Origin: Photobacterium toruni
GTDB lineage: Bacteria; Pseudomonadota; Gammaproteobacteria; Enterobacterales; Vibrionaceae
Reading direction: 5' to 3'
Length of the DNA: 64,000 bases
NCBI RefSeq assembly: GCF_024529955.1
Contig: NZ_AP024854.1
Location: forward strand, 682,001-746,000
Both the position numbers and the translations under genes were made by a program. Under the pieces are notes generated by a model, which searched no databases, was not told the origin of the DNA, and worked only from the letters and a program-made list of their open reading frames with translations. Shown one piece after another: positions 41,336 to 49,840 of the stretch; within the stretch, counting starts at the first letter, position 1; every line of letters starts with the position of its first letter.

Positions 41336-41917
41336 TTAGGCGTCGCGATGGTTTAAATGTCGATCTCGAGTCTGTTGTTTCTTTTCTGCACTTTTCTTGA
41401 TCATAACGTAGAGTGCTCCCGTTCCTCCGTGTTGCCGCTGCGCTGAATGAAAACAAAGCACATCAGAAATTTGCTCTAGCCATGTGGTGACAAAACTTTT
41501 CATTAATGCGGGAGGATTACTTCGTTCGCCTTTACCATGAACAATCATAACAGTGCGAATATCTAACCGTTGGGATTGTTTTAAAAAAGCCAATACTTCA
41601 TCACGAGCTTGAGATAAGGTTTTTTTATGAAGATCTAAACGAGCGTGAATATCATATTTTCCTTGTCGCATTTTCTTAAATACGGCCAATTGGACACCAT
41701 CACGTTTGAATTCAATCATGTCATCAGGCTTTATCATCTTCGCGTTATCAAGAGAAAGATAATCAATATTACCATTTGCTAGTGTTTGTGCCGCAAGACG
41801 TCGAGCAAGTTGAGCTTCAGATACTTGGTATTTTTGTTGGATTAAAACAGTATCTTGTTTTATCGGCGCTACGTCGGCCATCATCTCTTTAAAGAGATCT
41901 AATTCATTATTAGACAT
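41336..41917 (-). CDS. smrA: Smr-domain protein SmrA (DNA endonuclease family)
   Basis: 193 residues. The N-terminal region resembles E. coli SmrA/YdaL ('LFKEMMADVAPIKQD', 'MIEFKRDGVQLAVFKKMRQG'). The Smr domain shows 'LDLHKKTLSQARDEV', 'VMIVHGKGERS' and 'RQHGGTGALYVMIKK'. E. coli SmrA has nicking activity in vitro. I start at ATG 41917 (GTGAG 7 bases upstream), though the frame is open to 41974. Confidence 0.92.
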   Translation of the reverse strand: MSNNELDLFKEMMADVAPIKQDTVLIQQKYQVSEAQLARRLAAQTLANGNIDYLSLDNAKMIKPDDMIEFKRDGVQLAVFKKMRQGKYDIHARLDLHKKTLSQARDEVLAFLKQSQRLDIRTVMIVHGKGERSNPPALMKSFVTTWLEQISDVLCFHSAQRQHGGTGALYVMIKKSAEKKQQTRDRHLNHRDA

Positions 41918-42200
41918 AATAGGCTCACTATAATTAAGCAATAATTTCAGTATACCTGTGCTTAATTGAAACAAAAGTGAATATATTAAGAAAGATAAAG
42001 GCAGATATTTAAGGGTTTAAGCGCTTAAATTTATTTAATATCAACAATGTCGTGTAAGAATATTTATTCTTAAGAAGATAGAAATATGGCTCACAAGGGG
42101 TAGTTGATTGTATTTTATACAGAATAAACTATTTTTAACCGCTAAAATCGCTGGTTTAATGCGCATATATTTTAGTTACAAAAAAAATACCGTATAGGGG
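41918..42200. other. AT-rich intergenic region before the Pro/His tRNA array
   Basis: No credible ORF. It contains the smrA promoter region and ends at the tRNA promoter. I see no repeat or mobile-element trace here. Confidence 0.5.
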
Positions 42201-42228
42201 TTGCTAAAATAAAAATGGCGAGTATTAT
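42201..42228 (+). promoter_or_regulatory. Likely promoter of the Pro/His tRNA array
   Basis: TTGCTA (42201-42206) and TATTAT (42223-42228) are 16 bp apart, about 35 bp upstream of the first tRNA-Pro-like element. The spacer is A-rich. It is the best match in the gap and correctly placed, but weaker than the promoter of the Leu/Gln/Met array. Confidence 0.6.
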
Positions 42229-42263
42229 AAGCGACCTCAACGACGCACAGCGCGTTGAAATAT

Positions 42264-42343
42264 CGGTGATTAGCGTAGTTTGATAACGCATCTCTGATGT
42301 TAGGAATAGCGAGCCAGAGGGTTTACCTTCCAGCAGCATTCCT
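42264..42343 (+). pseudogene. tRNA-Pro-like element 1 (diverged copy)
   Basis: It starts like tRNA-Pro (CGGTGATTAGCG, D-arm region), then departs at the anticodon loop and has no T-arm or acceptor 3' strand. It differs from elements 2-5 at several positions, including the small hairpin GAGGGTTTACCTTC. It directly precedes tRNA-Pro copy 1. Confidence 0.8.
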
Positions 42344-42354
42344 AAAAAATTAGT

Positions 42355-42431
<77 letters not shown>

Positions 42432-42511
42432 CTATTTAAATAGTAGTGGTTTATAAAATCATTATTATCAGAGAACGCGTTAATTAATAACACTTCTCAA
42501 AAGAATTAAGT

Positions 42512-42592
42512 CAGTGAATAGCGTAGTTTGATAGCGTATCTCTGATGTTAGGAATAGCGGACCAGAGGGTTGACCCTTTTAACAGCGTTCCT
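42512..42592 (+). pseudogene. tRNA-Pro-like element 2
   Basis: 81 nt. Starts CAGTGAATAGCG, keeps the D-arm, then has the alternative middle (CTCTG ... CAGAG stem with an 18-base loop), hairpin AGGGTTGACCCT, and terminal TTCCT. Precedes tRNA-Pro copy 2. Confidence 0.85.
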
Positions 42593-42607
42593 AGAAAAGA
42601 ATTAAGT

Positions 42608-42684
<77 letters not shown>

Positions 42685-42693
42685 CTTACAATG

Positions 42694-42769
42694 GTGGCTA
42701 TAGCTCAGTTGGTAGAGTCCCGGATTGTGATTCCGGTTGTCGCGAGTTCAAGCCTCGTTAGCCACCCCA
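42694..42769 (+). tRNA. tRNA-His(GUG) copy 1
   Basis: 76 nt with encoded CCA, anticodon GTG in TTGTGAT. A G at 42693 supplies the G-1 position that pairs with the C73 discriminator, typical of tRNA-His. Confidence 0.96.
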
Positions 42770-42822
42770 TTATTTAGGTTATCTTGTTAAGATACCTTGG
42801 CTTTGTAAGCCTAAAACATTGT

Positions 42823-42899
<77 letters not shown>

Positions 42900-42982
42900 C
42901 TATTTAAAAGTAGTGGTTTATTAAAACCATTATTAGAGAATATGCAGTTTATTTAATTATATTTCTCAGCAAAGAATTAAGT

Positions 42983-43063
42983 CGGTGAATAGCGCAGTTT
43001 GATAGCGCATCTCTGATGTTAGGAATAGCGGACCAGAGGGTTGACCCTTTTAACAGCGTTCCT
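42983..43063 (+). pseudogene. tRNA-Pro-like element 3
   Basis: 81 nt. The 5' 30 bases match tRNA-Pro except G-to-A in the D-loop (TTTGATAG). The middle and 3' parts are as in element 2. No acceptor 3' strand and no CCA. Confidence 0.85.
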
Positions 43064-43077
43064 AGAAAAGAATTAGT

Positions 43078-43154
<77 letters not shown>

Positions 43155-43236
43155 CTATTTAAAAGTAGTGGTTTATTAAAACCATTATTAGAGAATATGC
43201 GGTTTATTTAATTGTAATTCTCAGCAAAGAATTAGT

Positions 43237-43317
43237 CGGTGAATAGCGCAGTTTGATAGCGCATCTCTGATGTTAGGAATAGCGGGCCAGAGGGTTGACC
43301 CTTTTAACAGCGTTCCT
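43237..43317 (+). pseudogene. tRNA-Pro-like element 4
   Basis: 81 nt, identical to element 3 apart from GGGCC in place of GGACC in the central loop. Confidence 0.85.
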
Positions 43318-43332
43318 AGAAAAGAATTAAGT

Positions 43333-43409
<77 letters not shown>

Positions 43410-43418
43410 CTTACAATG

Positions 43419-43494
43419 GTGGCTATAGCTCAGTTGGTAGAGTCCCGGATTGTGATTCCGGTTGTCGCGAGTTCAAGCCTCGTTAGCCACCCCA
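43419..43494 (+). tRNA. tRNA-His(GUG) copy 2
   Basis: 76 nt, anticodon GTG, encoded CCA, with a G at 43418 for G-1. Identical to copy 1. Confidence 0.96.
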
Positions 43495-43547
43495 TTATTT
43501 AGGTTATCTTGTTAAGAGACCTTGGCCTTGTAAGCCTAAAACATTGT

Positions 43548-43628
43548 CGGTGAATAGCGCAATTTGATAGCGCATCTCTGATGTTAGGAATAGCGGACCA
43601 GAGGGTTGACCCTTTTAACAGCGTTCCT
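43548..43628 (+). pseudogene. tRNA-Pro-like element 5
   Basis: 81 nt. Same architecture; CAATTTGATAG in the D-arm is a private change. It lies between tRNA-His copy 2 and tRNA-Pro copy 6. Confidence 0.85.
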
Positions 43629-43643
43629 AGAAAAGAATTAAGT

Positions 43644-43720
<77 letters not shown>

Positions 43721-43727
43721 CTATTAA

Positions 43728-43760
43728 GAAACCTGAATCGAAAGATTCAGGTTTTTTTTC
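43728..43760 (+). terminator. Terminator of the Pro/His tRNA array
   Basis: Perfect 10-bp stem (AACCTGAATC and its complement) with a GAAA tetraloop and eight T. Confidence 0.93.
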
Positions 43761-43778
43761 GTCTATATAAAATGGATA

Positions 43779-43840
43779 GTCGTTGGTATGACCGGAGGGT
43801 GAGGGTTCACTGGCAATAGAACCTAGGCTTTTCACTAACT
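43779..43840 (+). pseudogene. Decayed 3' half of a tRNA-Pro
   Basis: The stretch GACCGGAGGGTGAGGGTTC (43789-43807) aligns with GACCAGAGGGTCGGGGGTTC of tRNA-Pro, and what follows ends in the same CTAGTATTAAGAAA context as the real array end. No functional cloverleaf remains. Confidence 0.65.
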
Positions 43841-43849
43841 AGTATTAAG

Positions 43850-43879
43850 AAAACCTGAGTCGAAAGATTCAGGTTTTTT
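43850..43879 (+). terminator. Second, slightly altered copy of the array terminator
   Basis: Same stem, GAAA loop and T-run as the terminator at 43728-43760, with one base change in the left arm. It follows the decayed tRNA-Pro, so gene end and terminator were duplicated together. Confidence 0.85.
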
Positions 43880-43995
43880 CTGTTAAAAGTGGTTCATACA
43901 TTATTTGGAAGAATAGATATTCGTCACATAAATAATTCCATTTAGGAATATTATTTAGCAAATAATTACTTTTATTCAATATTTGTAGGTGTGTT

Positions 43996-45285
43996 ATGTC
44001 AGTTTCTTCTATTAAGAGTGATCATGTAATCGATACAACGTATAGAAAATGGCGGGTTAAGATATTAATCGGTATGTATGTTGGTTATACCGCATATTAT
44101 TTTACTCGAAAAAGTTTGAATTTTATCGCACCAACATTATTAGATTCATTAATTTTAGATAAAGAAACTCTCGGGTTAATGGGTACATTATTCTATATTG
44201 TGTATGGCTTATCTAAATTCTTTTCTGGCATTATTAGTGACAAATCAAACCCTCGCTGGTTCATGGGGGGAGGATTAATTATTACAGGCTTAGTTAATAT
44301 CGCTTTTGGACTTAGTTCTTCCGTCACATTATTTATTTCATTGTGGGTGGTGAATGCTTATTTTCAAGGTTGGGGGTGGGCTCCTTGTTCTAAACTACTA
44401 ACCAGTTGGTATTCTAAATCTGAACGTGGTACATGGTGGTCAATTCAAAATACCTCTCATAATTTAGGTGGTGCCTTAATTCCAATTATTGTGGGGGTAA
44501 TCACTCTGCATTATGGGTGGCGTTTTGGTATGGTTGTTCCTGGGTGTCTTGCTATTCTGTGTGGTCTTTTTGTTTGTTGGCGTTTACGTGATAAGCCTGA
44601 AACCATGGGATTACCAACAGTTGGTGAATGGCGACATGATGAGTTAGAAATACAGCAAGAAAAAGCGAGTATTAAAGCAGATACTAGGACAATAATTTTA
44701 AATTATATATTAAAGAATAAAGCTATCTGGTTGTTAGCAATGGCATATATTTTAGTTTATATCGTTCGAACATCAATTAATGATTGGAGTAATATTTATT
44801 TAACTGAAATGCGTGGTTTTGATATATTAACATCAAATTCAACAATTAGTTTTTTTGAAATTGGTGGTTTTGTTGGTTCTCTTTTTGCTGGATGGGGATC
44901 TGATTATTTTTTTAATGGTCGCCGCGCTCCTATTAACGTTATTTTTTCAATTGGCGTTATCTTTACTATGTTCTGTTTATGGAATTTTAATTCAGCCTCA
45001 CATCCTATTTATTGTATCATCTATTTTATGAGCGGCTTTTTTATTTTTGGTCCTCAGATGTTAATTGGTATTATGGCGGCAGAATCGTCACATAAAGATG
45101 CTGCAGGTGCAGCTGTGGGGTTTGTTAGTTTATTTGGTTATATTGGTGCCGCATTATCAGGATACCCTGTGGCAAAAATTATTGAAATTTATCATTGGCA
45201 AGGTTTTTTTACTTTGATATTTATTGCTTCAATATTTGCATCTGCTTTCTTAGTTCCATTTTTATTTCTTAAAAAGAAGATTTAA
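43996..45285 (+). CDS. uhpC: UhpC-like sugar-phosphate MFS protein
   Basis: Organophosphate:phosphate antiporter family. 429 residues, 12 membrane segments. It is closer to E. coli UhpC (glucose-6-phosphate sensor) than to UhpT or GlpT: shared stretches are 'YFTRKSLNF', 'NAYFQGWGWAP', 'GLPTVGEWRHDELEIQQ', 'SINDWSNIYLTEM' and 'FGPQMLIGIMAAESSHKDA'. In E. coli UhpC works with the UhpB kinase and UhpA regulator; neither is adjacent here, so it may act simply as a transporter. ATG 43996 has AGGTGTGTT upstream. Confidence 0.82.
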   Translation: MSVSSIKSDHVIDTTYRKWRVKILIGMYVGYTAYYFTRKSLNFIAPTLLDSLILDKETLGLMGTLFYIVYGLSKFFSGIISDKSNPRWFMGGGLIITGLVNIAFGLSSSVTLFISLWVVNAYFQGWGWAPCSKLLTSWYSKSERGTWWSIQNTSHNLGGALIPIIVGVITLHYGWRFGMVVPGCLAILCGLFVCWRLRDKPETMGLPTVGEWRHDELEIQQEKASIKADTRTIILNYILKNKAIWLLAMAYILVYIVRTSINDWSNIYLTEMRGFDILTSNSTISFFEIGGFVGSLFAGWGSDYFFNGRRAPINVIFSIGVIFTMFCLWNFNSASHPIYCIIYFMSGFFIFGPQMLIGIMAAESSHKDAAGAAVGFVSLFGYIGAALSGYPVAKIIEIYHWQGFFTLIFIASIFASAFLVPFLFLKKKI

Positions 45286-45298
45286 TTAAATAGAATAT

Positions 45299-45348
45299 AA
45301 AGTCACTACTACTAAATATATTAAGTAAGTTCAAAGTAGTGACTTTTT
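45299..45348. terminator. Bidirectional terminator between uhpC and the TraB gene
   Basis: Long-loop hairpin with a perfect outer stem of about 12 bp (AAAGTCACTACT and its complement) and a T-run, between converging genes. Confidence 0.82.
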
Positions 45349-45351
45349 ATC

Positions 45352-46215
45352 TTACTGACACTCAGCCTTTGTCCCAGAGGTCATCCGCTCAACCTTAAAG
45401 CCTTGTTGTTTCATTAAATTAGGTAATCCTTGTTCACCAATTAAATGGAATGCACCCACGACAAGCATAAATTTGCCTGATTGATAGGACGTGTCTTTTG
45501 TCAATGTTTCGGCCCAGCGCTGATTACGCTTAAAAATTAAAGCATCATCGGTTGTTGGATCAAATTGGCTCTCTTGGAAAAGCTGTTCAAGTTTATCGCT
45601 GTCGCCGTGTTGCCATACTTTAATTAGGCAGCGTAATGATGATTGTGTTTTTTCCCACTCATTAATGGTTTCAGCCAGCATTGGTGCGCCATTCTCTGGT
45701 AGATTCTCAAGCATATCAAATTGCTGACTAACACTTTCTAATTCATGGATTGGGAGGTTTTGCTGCTGGGCGCGCTGTAACAATACATAATCGATACCAT
45801 AGTCTGATTTAAGGTTGAGTTTATCAGCTAGCGCTAGTTGTAGTGTTACTGCCGTTAACCATGGTGGCTGTTGTAATAATGGCTCAAAGGGAATATTTAA
45901 TTTTATGGCGATTTTTTTTAATTGGCTGAATGCGGGTGTAGGTAATACTTGGTGAGTAAATGGCGGGGCTAGCGTAGGCACAGCAGTTGATTGTTGTAAT
46001 ATATTGGCCTCTACAATTAAGGCATCCGCTTGTTGCCATTGTTCAAGAAATATATTTGGCAGCGGAAACATTGCCTCTTTACCCGCGTGAATAGAACCTA
46101 AAACATAAAACTCACGCTGTTGATCATGAATTTTCCAAATAATAGGATCGGCAAGTACTGGTTGAGAAATAAAAGGCAGTACTAATAATGCTTTTGATAA
46201 GAGGGCTTTGAACAT
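45352..46215 (-). CDS. TraB/GumN family exported protein
   Basis: 287 residues. The signal peptide ends near 'SQPVLADP'. The TraB/GumN domain shows 'FYVLGSIHAGKEAMFPLP' and the C-terminal 'KFMLVVGAFHLIGEQGLP'. The family includes putative metalloproteases related to Tiki; conserved His and Glu residues suggest an enzyme, but no bacterial function is settled. The start is ATG 46215 (GGTGG 6 bases upstream); the frame also extends to TTG 46227. Confidence 0.86.
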   Translation of the reverse strand: MFKALLSKALLVLPFISQPVLADPIIWKIHDQQREFYVLGSIHAGKEAMFPLPNIFLEQWQQADALIVEANILQQSTAVPTLAPPFTHQVLPTPAFSQLKKIAIKLNIPFEPLLQQPPWLTAVTLQLALADKLNLKSDYGIDYVLLQRAQQQNLPIHELESVSQQFDMLENLPENGAPMLAETINEWEKTQSSLRCLIKVWQHGDSDKLEQLFQESQFDPTTDDALIFKRNQRWAETLTKDTSYQSGKFMLVVGAFHLIGEQGLPNLMKQQGFKVERMTSGTKAECQ

Positions 46216-46274
46216 GTGTACCACCAATTAAGTAATATTAATTAAGTTATACCAAAGATTGATAAAAAATGAGA

Positions 46275-46300
46275 TCAAAAAAGGCTACCGAAGTAGCCTT
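46275..46300 (-). terminator. Terminator after the copA unit
   Basis: Perfect 8-bp stem AAGGCTAC/GTAGCCTT with a CGAA-type tetraloop and a T-run on the minus strand, 30 bp beyond the small ORF that follows copA. Confidence 0.88.
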
Positions 46301-46329
46301 AATATGATTATTAAGTTATTGGAATAGTC

Positions 46330-46413
46330 TTATTTTGAATTACGAGAGCTTGGATTAAGCCAAAACCACCAGACAATAAATCCAATTGCAGCAACGCCTA
46401 ATAATAAACACAT
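46330..46413 (-). CDS. 27-residue membrane peptide coupled to copA
   Basis: Not a recognised family. ATG 46413 lies one base after the copA TAA. A consensus AGGAG (46421-46425), embedded in the last copA codons, stands 7 bases upstream. The peptide starts MCLLLGVAAIGFIVWWFWLN and ends in a short basic, polar tail, so it is one predicted membrane helix with a C-terminal tail. A terminator follows 30 bp later. The strong ribosome site, close coupling and clean stop make it likely to be real; a role with the copper ATPase is inference. Confidence 0.7.
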   Translation of the reverse strand: MCLLLGVAAIGFIVWWFWLNPSSRNSK

Positions 46414-46414
46414 A

Positions 46415-49306
46415 TTATTTCTCCTGATCTTGTCGGCTTGGCTTAAATAAACGTAATCGATTAGCATTACTTACTACTGTGATGGATGATAACGCCATTG
46501 CTGCCCCTGCAATAACAGGACTAAGCAGTGTTCCTGTTAAAGGGAATAACACTCCCGCGGCAATTGGAATACCTAATGTGTTGTAAATAAAGGCACCAAA
46601 TAGGTTCTCTTTGATATTGCGTAATGTTGCTTTTGATAACTCTAGCGCATCAGCAACACCGTGTAGTGAGTGGCGCATTAGCGTAAATTGCGCACTTTCA
46701 ATCGCAACATCTGTGCCACTACCCATTGCAATACCGACTTCAGCCAGTGCAAGGGCAGGTGCATCATTAATACCATCGCCCACCATAACTACACGTCGAC
46801 CTTGTTGCTGTAATAAGGTGATTTGTGCAGCTTTGCCATCGGGTAATACTTCCGCTACAACATCTGTGATACCCAGTTTATTCGCAATAACTTGCGCTGT
46901 TTTAACACTGTCACCTGTTAACATAACGACTTTAAGACCCATTTTTTGCATTCGTTTAACGGCAGAAAGTGAATCTTTACGTAATGGATCACTAATACCA
47001 ATAATCCCCGCTAAAACGCCATTTTGTGCAAGATAGACAGGCGTTGCACCTTGATTGGCAATAAAATCAAAATCTTTTTCAGCTTGATTAATAGTAATGT
47101 CATTTTGAATCATGAAGTTAGCATTACCTAATAGCAGATTGTGCTGATCTACTGTGCCTGATACACCTAGGCCTGAATAGGTCATAAAATCACTATGTGA
47201 AGACAGTGGTAATTGCTGCTGTTGAGCTGATTTAACAATAGCATTGGCAAGAGGGTGTTCAGAACCTTGTTCTAAACTTGCGGCTAATTGAATTAGCTGT
47301 TCACGAGTTAACGCGTTATATATTTTATAATCAACAACTTGTGGTTTACCTTCTGTTAATGTACCTGTTTTATCTAATACCACAGTATCAATACTTGCGG
47401 CCTGCTGCATGGCTTCAGCATCTTTAATGAGAATACCAAGTTCTGCTGCACGTCCAACACCAACAGTTACTGACATTGGTGTTGCTAAACCAAGAGCACA
47501 CGGACAAGCAATAATAAGTACGGTTGTTGCAGCCACTAGCATATAAACGGAAGCGGGTTGCGGACCAAAATAATACCAAGCCATGGCGGTTATTATGGCG
47601 ATGATCATAACACTTGGTACAAAGACACTTGAGATAGTATCAGCTAATCGTGCTAGTGCAGGCTTACTGCTTTGTGCTTGGCGGACTAATTGAATAATAC
47701 GTGCCAGCATGGTGTCACTGCCAATATGTTCAGCTTTAAAAAGCAAACTACCTTGCTGATTAATCGTACCTGCACGTACATGATCGCCTGTTTTCTTATG
47801 TATTGCGAGTGGCTCACCCGTTAGCATTGATTCGTCAAGGTAACTTGTTCCTTCGATGACAATACCATCTACCGCAACTTTAGCTCCTGGTTTTAAACGT
47901 AAAGTCATTCCAGCAGTTACAGCACTAAGAGGGCGTTCTATTTCTTGTCCATTTTCAACCACAATGGCAGTTTGAGGTTGAAGATCAATTAAGCGCTCTA
48001 GAGCTTTTGAAGTACGGCTACGCGCACGAGCTTCTAATGCATGACCAATAGTGATTAAACCAATGATCATTGCTGATGCTTCAAAATAGACATGACGAGC
48101 AGCTAATGGGAATATATTAGGCGCAATAACAACCGTCATTGAAAATAGCCATGCTGCACCTGTGCCTAATGCAACGAGGGTATCCATGGTTGCGCGATGG
48201 TGAAGGAATGCTTTCCAACTATTAATATAGAAATCTTTACCTGCAGTGACTAACAATGCTAATGTTATCAGTCCAATAATGCCCCAACTTATTTGGCTCG
48301 TTGTTGAGTCAATCACCATACTTCCGCCAAACAGTCCCCATGCCATTAATGGCACACCTAATGCGAGAGAGGCGGTAGCATTACGGATATGGGTTTTAAA
48401 TGTTTGTTGGTTTTGTTGTTGCTGGCGAATACGACGAGTTTGGTCATCTTCACTTTCTTCTGCGCCATAGCCTGCATTTTCAATCGCCATTATGATCGCT
48501 TGTGACGGTGCTTGGCCGTAAATTAAAGCGGTACGCTCAGCGAGGTTAACATTTACATTTGTAACGCCGTTAACAGCCTTGATGGCCTTCTCTACTGATG
48601 CAACACAACTAGCACAAGTTAATCCAGATAGAAGTAATTGAGTTGCCTTGCCTTGGGGGGCGATAATTGGCTCAGGCTCAGGGGTTATAAGTGTATCAGC
48701 TTCAATTGTTGTTGGTTGAATATCAGTATTTAATGCTGCTTGATAGCCAGTTGTTATTACTATGGCGATAATATCGTCGGCACTGAGGGGCGTTATTAGA
48801 CTAAGGGTATTTTTATCTAGTGTAATAATCTCGATATTGTCTTGAGTTAATGCGGTGGTCAATTTAGCCACACATTTACCGCAAGAAAGACCGTTTAATG
48901 TAAAATCATAATGTTGTGGTGTTGAATTTGTGATGACTTGATAGCCTAATTCAACAATTATATTAGTTAGTGCTTGCTCACTGATTGCGCCATAAACATC
49001 AGCCAATTGCTGAGTAATATCAAAGTGTGCAATGTCATGACGTTCTTTTAAGGCTTGCTCTATTTTTGCCACACAACGACCGCAAGATAATCCGGCTAGC
49101 GATAATTGATAGTGGAAGCCAACTTGATAGCCTAGTGCTGAAATTGCATCAAACAAATCAGGTAAAGAGCTGTCTATAGATACTGTTAACTGGTCAGTAT
49201 TTATATCAATAAGTTGAATATTAGGTAATGGGCTAATAGCATCACGAATTTTATTAACGCAATGCATGCAGCGTACATTGGCAAGAGGAAGAGTTATTGT
49301 ATTCAT
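46415..49306 (-). CDS. copA: Cu(I)-exporting P1B-type ATPase CopA with four metal-binding domains
   Basis: Inner-membrane copper(I) exporter. 963 residues, against 834 in E. coli. Four N-terminal HMA domains carry CxxC at 13-16, 75-78, 142-145 and 231-234. Eight membrane segments follow, with the metal-site CPC in 'IIACPCALGLATP', phosphorylation motif DKTGT, 'SEHPLANAI', and 'GDGINDAPALA'. Divergent from cueR with a MerR-type promoter between them. The third and second HMA domains share 'LSCGxCVAK', suggesting internal duplication. Confidence 0.96.
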   Translation of the reverse strand: MNTITLPLANVRCMHCVNKIRDAISPLPNIQLIDINTDQLTVSIDSSLPDLFDAISALGYQVGFHYQLSLAGLSCGRCVAKIEQALKERHDIAHFDITQQLADVYGAISEQALTNIIVELGYQVITNSTPQHYDFTLNGLSCGKCVAKLTTALTQDNIEIITLDKNTLSLITPLSADDIIAIVITTGYQAALNTDIQPTTIEADTLITPEPEPIIAPQGKATQLLLSGLTCASCVASVEKAIKAVNGVTNVNVNLAERTALIYGQAPSQAIIMAIENAGYGAEESEDDQTRRIRQQQQNQQTFKTHIRNATASLALGVPLMAWGLFGGSMVIDSTTSQISWGIIGLITLALLVTAGKDFYINSWKAFLHHRATMDTLVALGTGAAWLFSMTVVIAPNIFPLAARHVYFEASAMIIGLITIGHALEARARSRTSKALERLIDLQPQTAIVVENGQEIERPLSAVTAGMTLRLKPGAKVAVDGIVIEGTSYLDESMLTGEPLAIHKKTGDHVRAGTINQQGSLLFKAEHIGSDTMLARIIQLVRQAQSSKPALARLADTISSVFVPSVMIIAIITAMAWYYFGPQPASVYMLVAATTVLIIACPCALGLATPMSVTVGVGRAAELGILIKDAEAMQQAASIDTVVLDKTGTLTEGKPQVVDYKIYNALTREQLIQLAASLEQGSEHPLANAIVKSAQQQQLPLSSHSDFMTYSGLGVSGTVDQHNLLLGNANFMIQNDITINQAEKDFDFIANQGATPVYLAQNGVLAGIIGISDPLRKDSLSAVKRMQKMGLKVVMLTGDSVKTAQVIANKLGITDVVAEVLPDGKAAQITLLQQQGRRVVMVGDGINDAPALALAEVGIAMGSGTDVAIESAQFTLMRHSLHGVADALELSKATLRNIKENLFGAFIYNTLGIPIAAGVLFPLTGTLLSPVIAGAAMALSSITVVSNANRLRLFKPSRQDQEK

Positions 49307-49344
49307 GTGCTCGCCTTTTTATGCTTAGATGAAATAATAGACCT

Positions 49345-49375
49345 AGCATAATCCTTCCAGTAACTATAATGTCAA
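49345..49375 (-). promoter_or_regulatory. CueR-type promoter of copA
   Basis: On the minus strand, TTGACA (49370-49375) and TATGCT (49345-49350) are separated by 19 bp, the overlong spacer typical of MerR-family activated promoters. The spacer holds CTGGAAGG, the right half of the CueR operator; the left half is degenerate. Confidence 0.8.
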
Positions 49376-49411
49376 GAGTTGTTTTTAATTAAAGAGGAAT
49401 GTTCAGTAATG

Positions 49412-49804
49412 ATGAGTATTAGTGACGTTGCAAAACAGACTGGATTAACGGCTAAAACGATTCGTTTTTATGAAAGTAAAGGTGTGATCAGTGCAGCCCC
49501 ACGAGGGACTAATGGCTATCGTTATTATAATGAAAGTCATATTTCAGAGTTGTTATTGATAAAACGTTCTCGAATGATTGGTTTTTCTTTAGATGAGTGC
49601 CAACAGTTATTAGCACTATCAACGAATCCTGATCGTCATAGTCGAGATGTAAAGCAAAAAGCACAACAAAAATTGATAGAAATTGATCATAAAATTGAAG
49701 AATTAAAACAAATTAAGCTGACATTAGCAGCGTTAACGGATCAGTGTCCTGGAGATAAAAGTGCACATTGTCCTATTCTTGATGGTTTAACTAAAAACGG
49801 CTAA
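49412..49804 (+). CDS. cueR: Copper-responsive MerR-family activator CueR
   Basis: Activates copA on sensing Cu(I). 130 residues. The MerR helix-turn-helix 'MSISDVAKQTGLTAKTIRFY' is followed by a dimerisation coiled coil (about 78-105) and the metal loop 'CPGDKSAHCPI', with two Cys at the spacing of E. coli C112 and C120. The frame is open to TTG 49379 and has ATGs at 49409 and 49412; the latter matches the E. coli start. A stem-loop overlaps its stop codon. Confidence 0.95.
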   Translation: MSISDVAKQTGLTAKTIRFYESKGVISAAPRGTNGYRYYNESHISELLLIKRSRMIGFSLDECQQLLALSTNPDRHSRDVKQKAQQKLIEIDHKIEELKQIKLTLAALTDQCPGDKSAHCPILDGLTKNG

Positions 49805-49832
49805 ATACGATGTTGAAAAAAGTATTTAGCCG
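49798..49832. terminator. Terminator-like hairpin at the end of cueR
   Basis: Perfect 11-bp stem (CGGCTAAATAC and its complement) with a 13-base loop, overlapping the cueR stop codon. It has no long T-run; it may serve both converging genes. Confidence 0.6.
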
Positions 49833-49840
49833 TAAGTTTG

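Noticed and set aside
41268-41456. 62-codon minus-strand frame near the smrA end
   Set aside because: It overlaps smrA in another frame and has no ribosome site or recognisable motif.
48600-49306. Programmed frameshift in copA giving a free copper chaperone, as in E. coli
   Set aside because: I looked for a CCCAAAG-type slippery heptamer after the first HMA domains and did not see one; the C-run near codon 217 is not in a slippery register.
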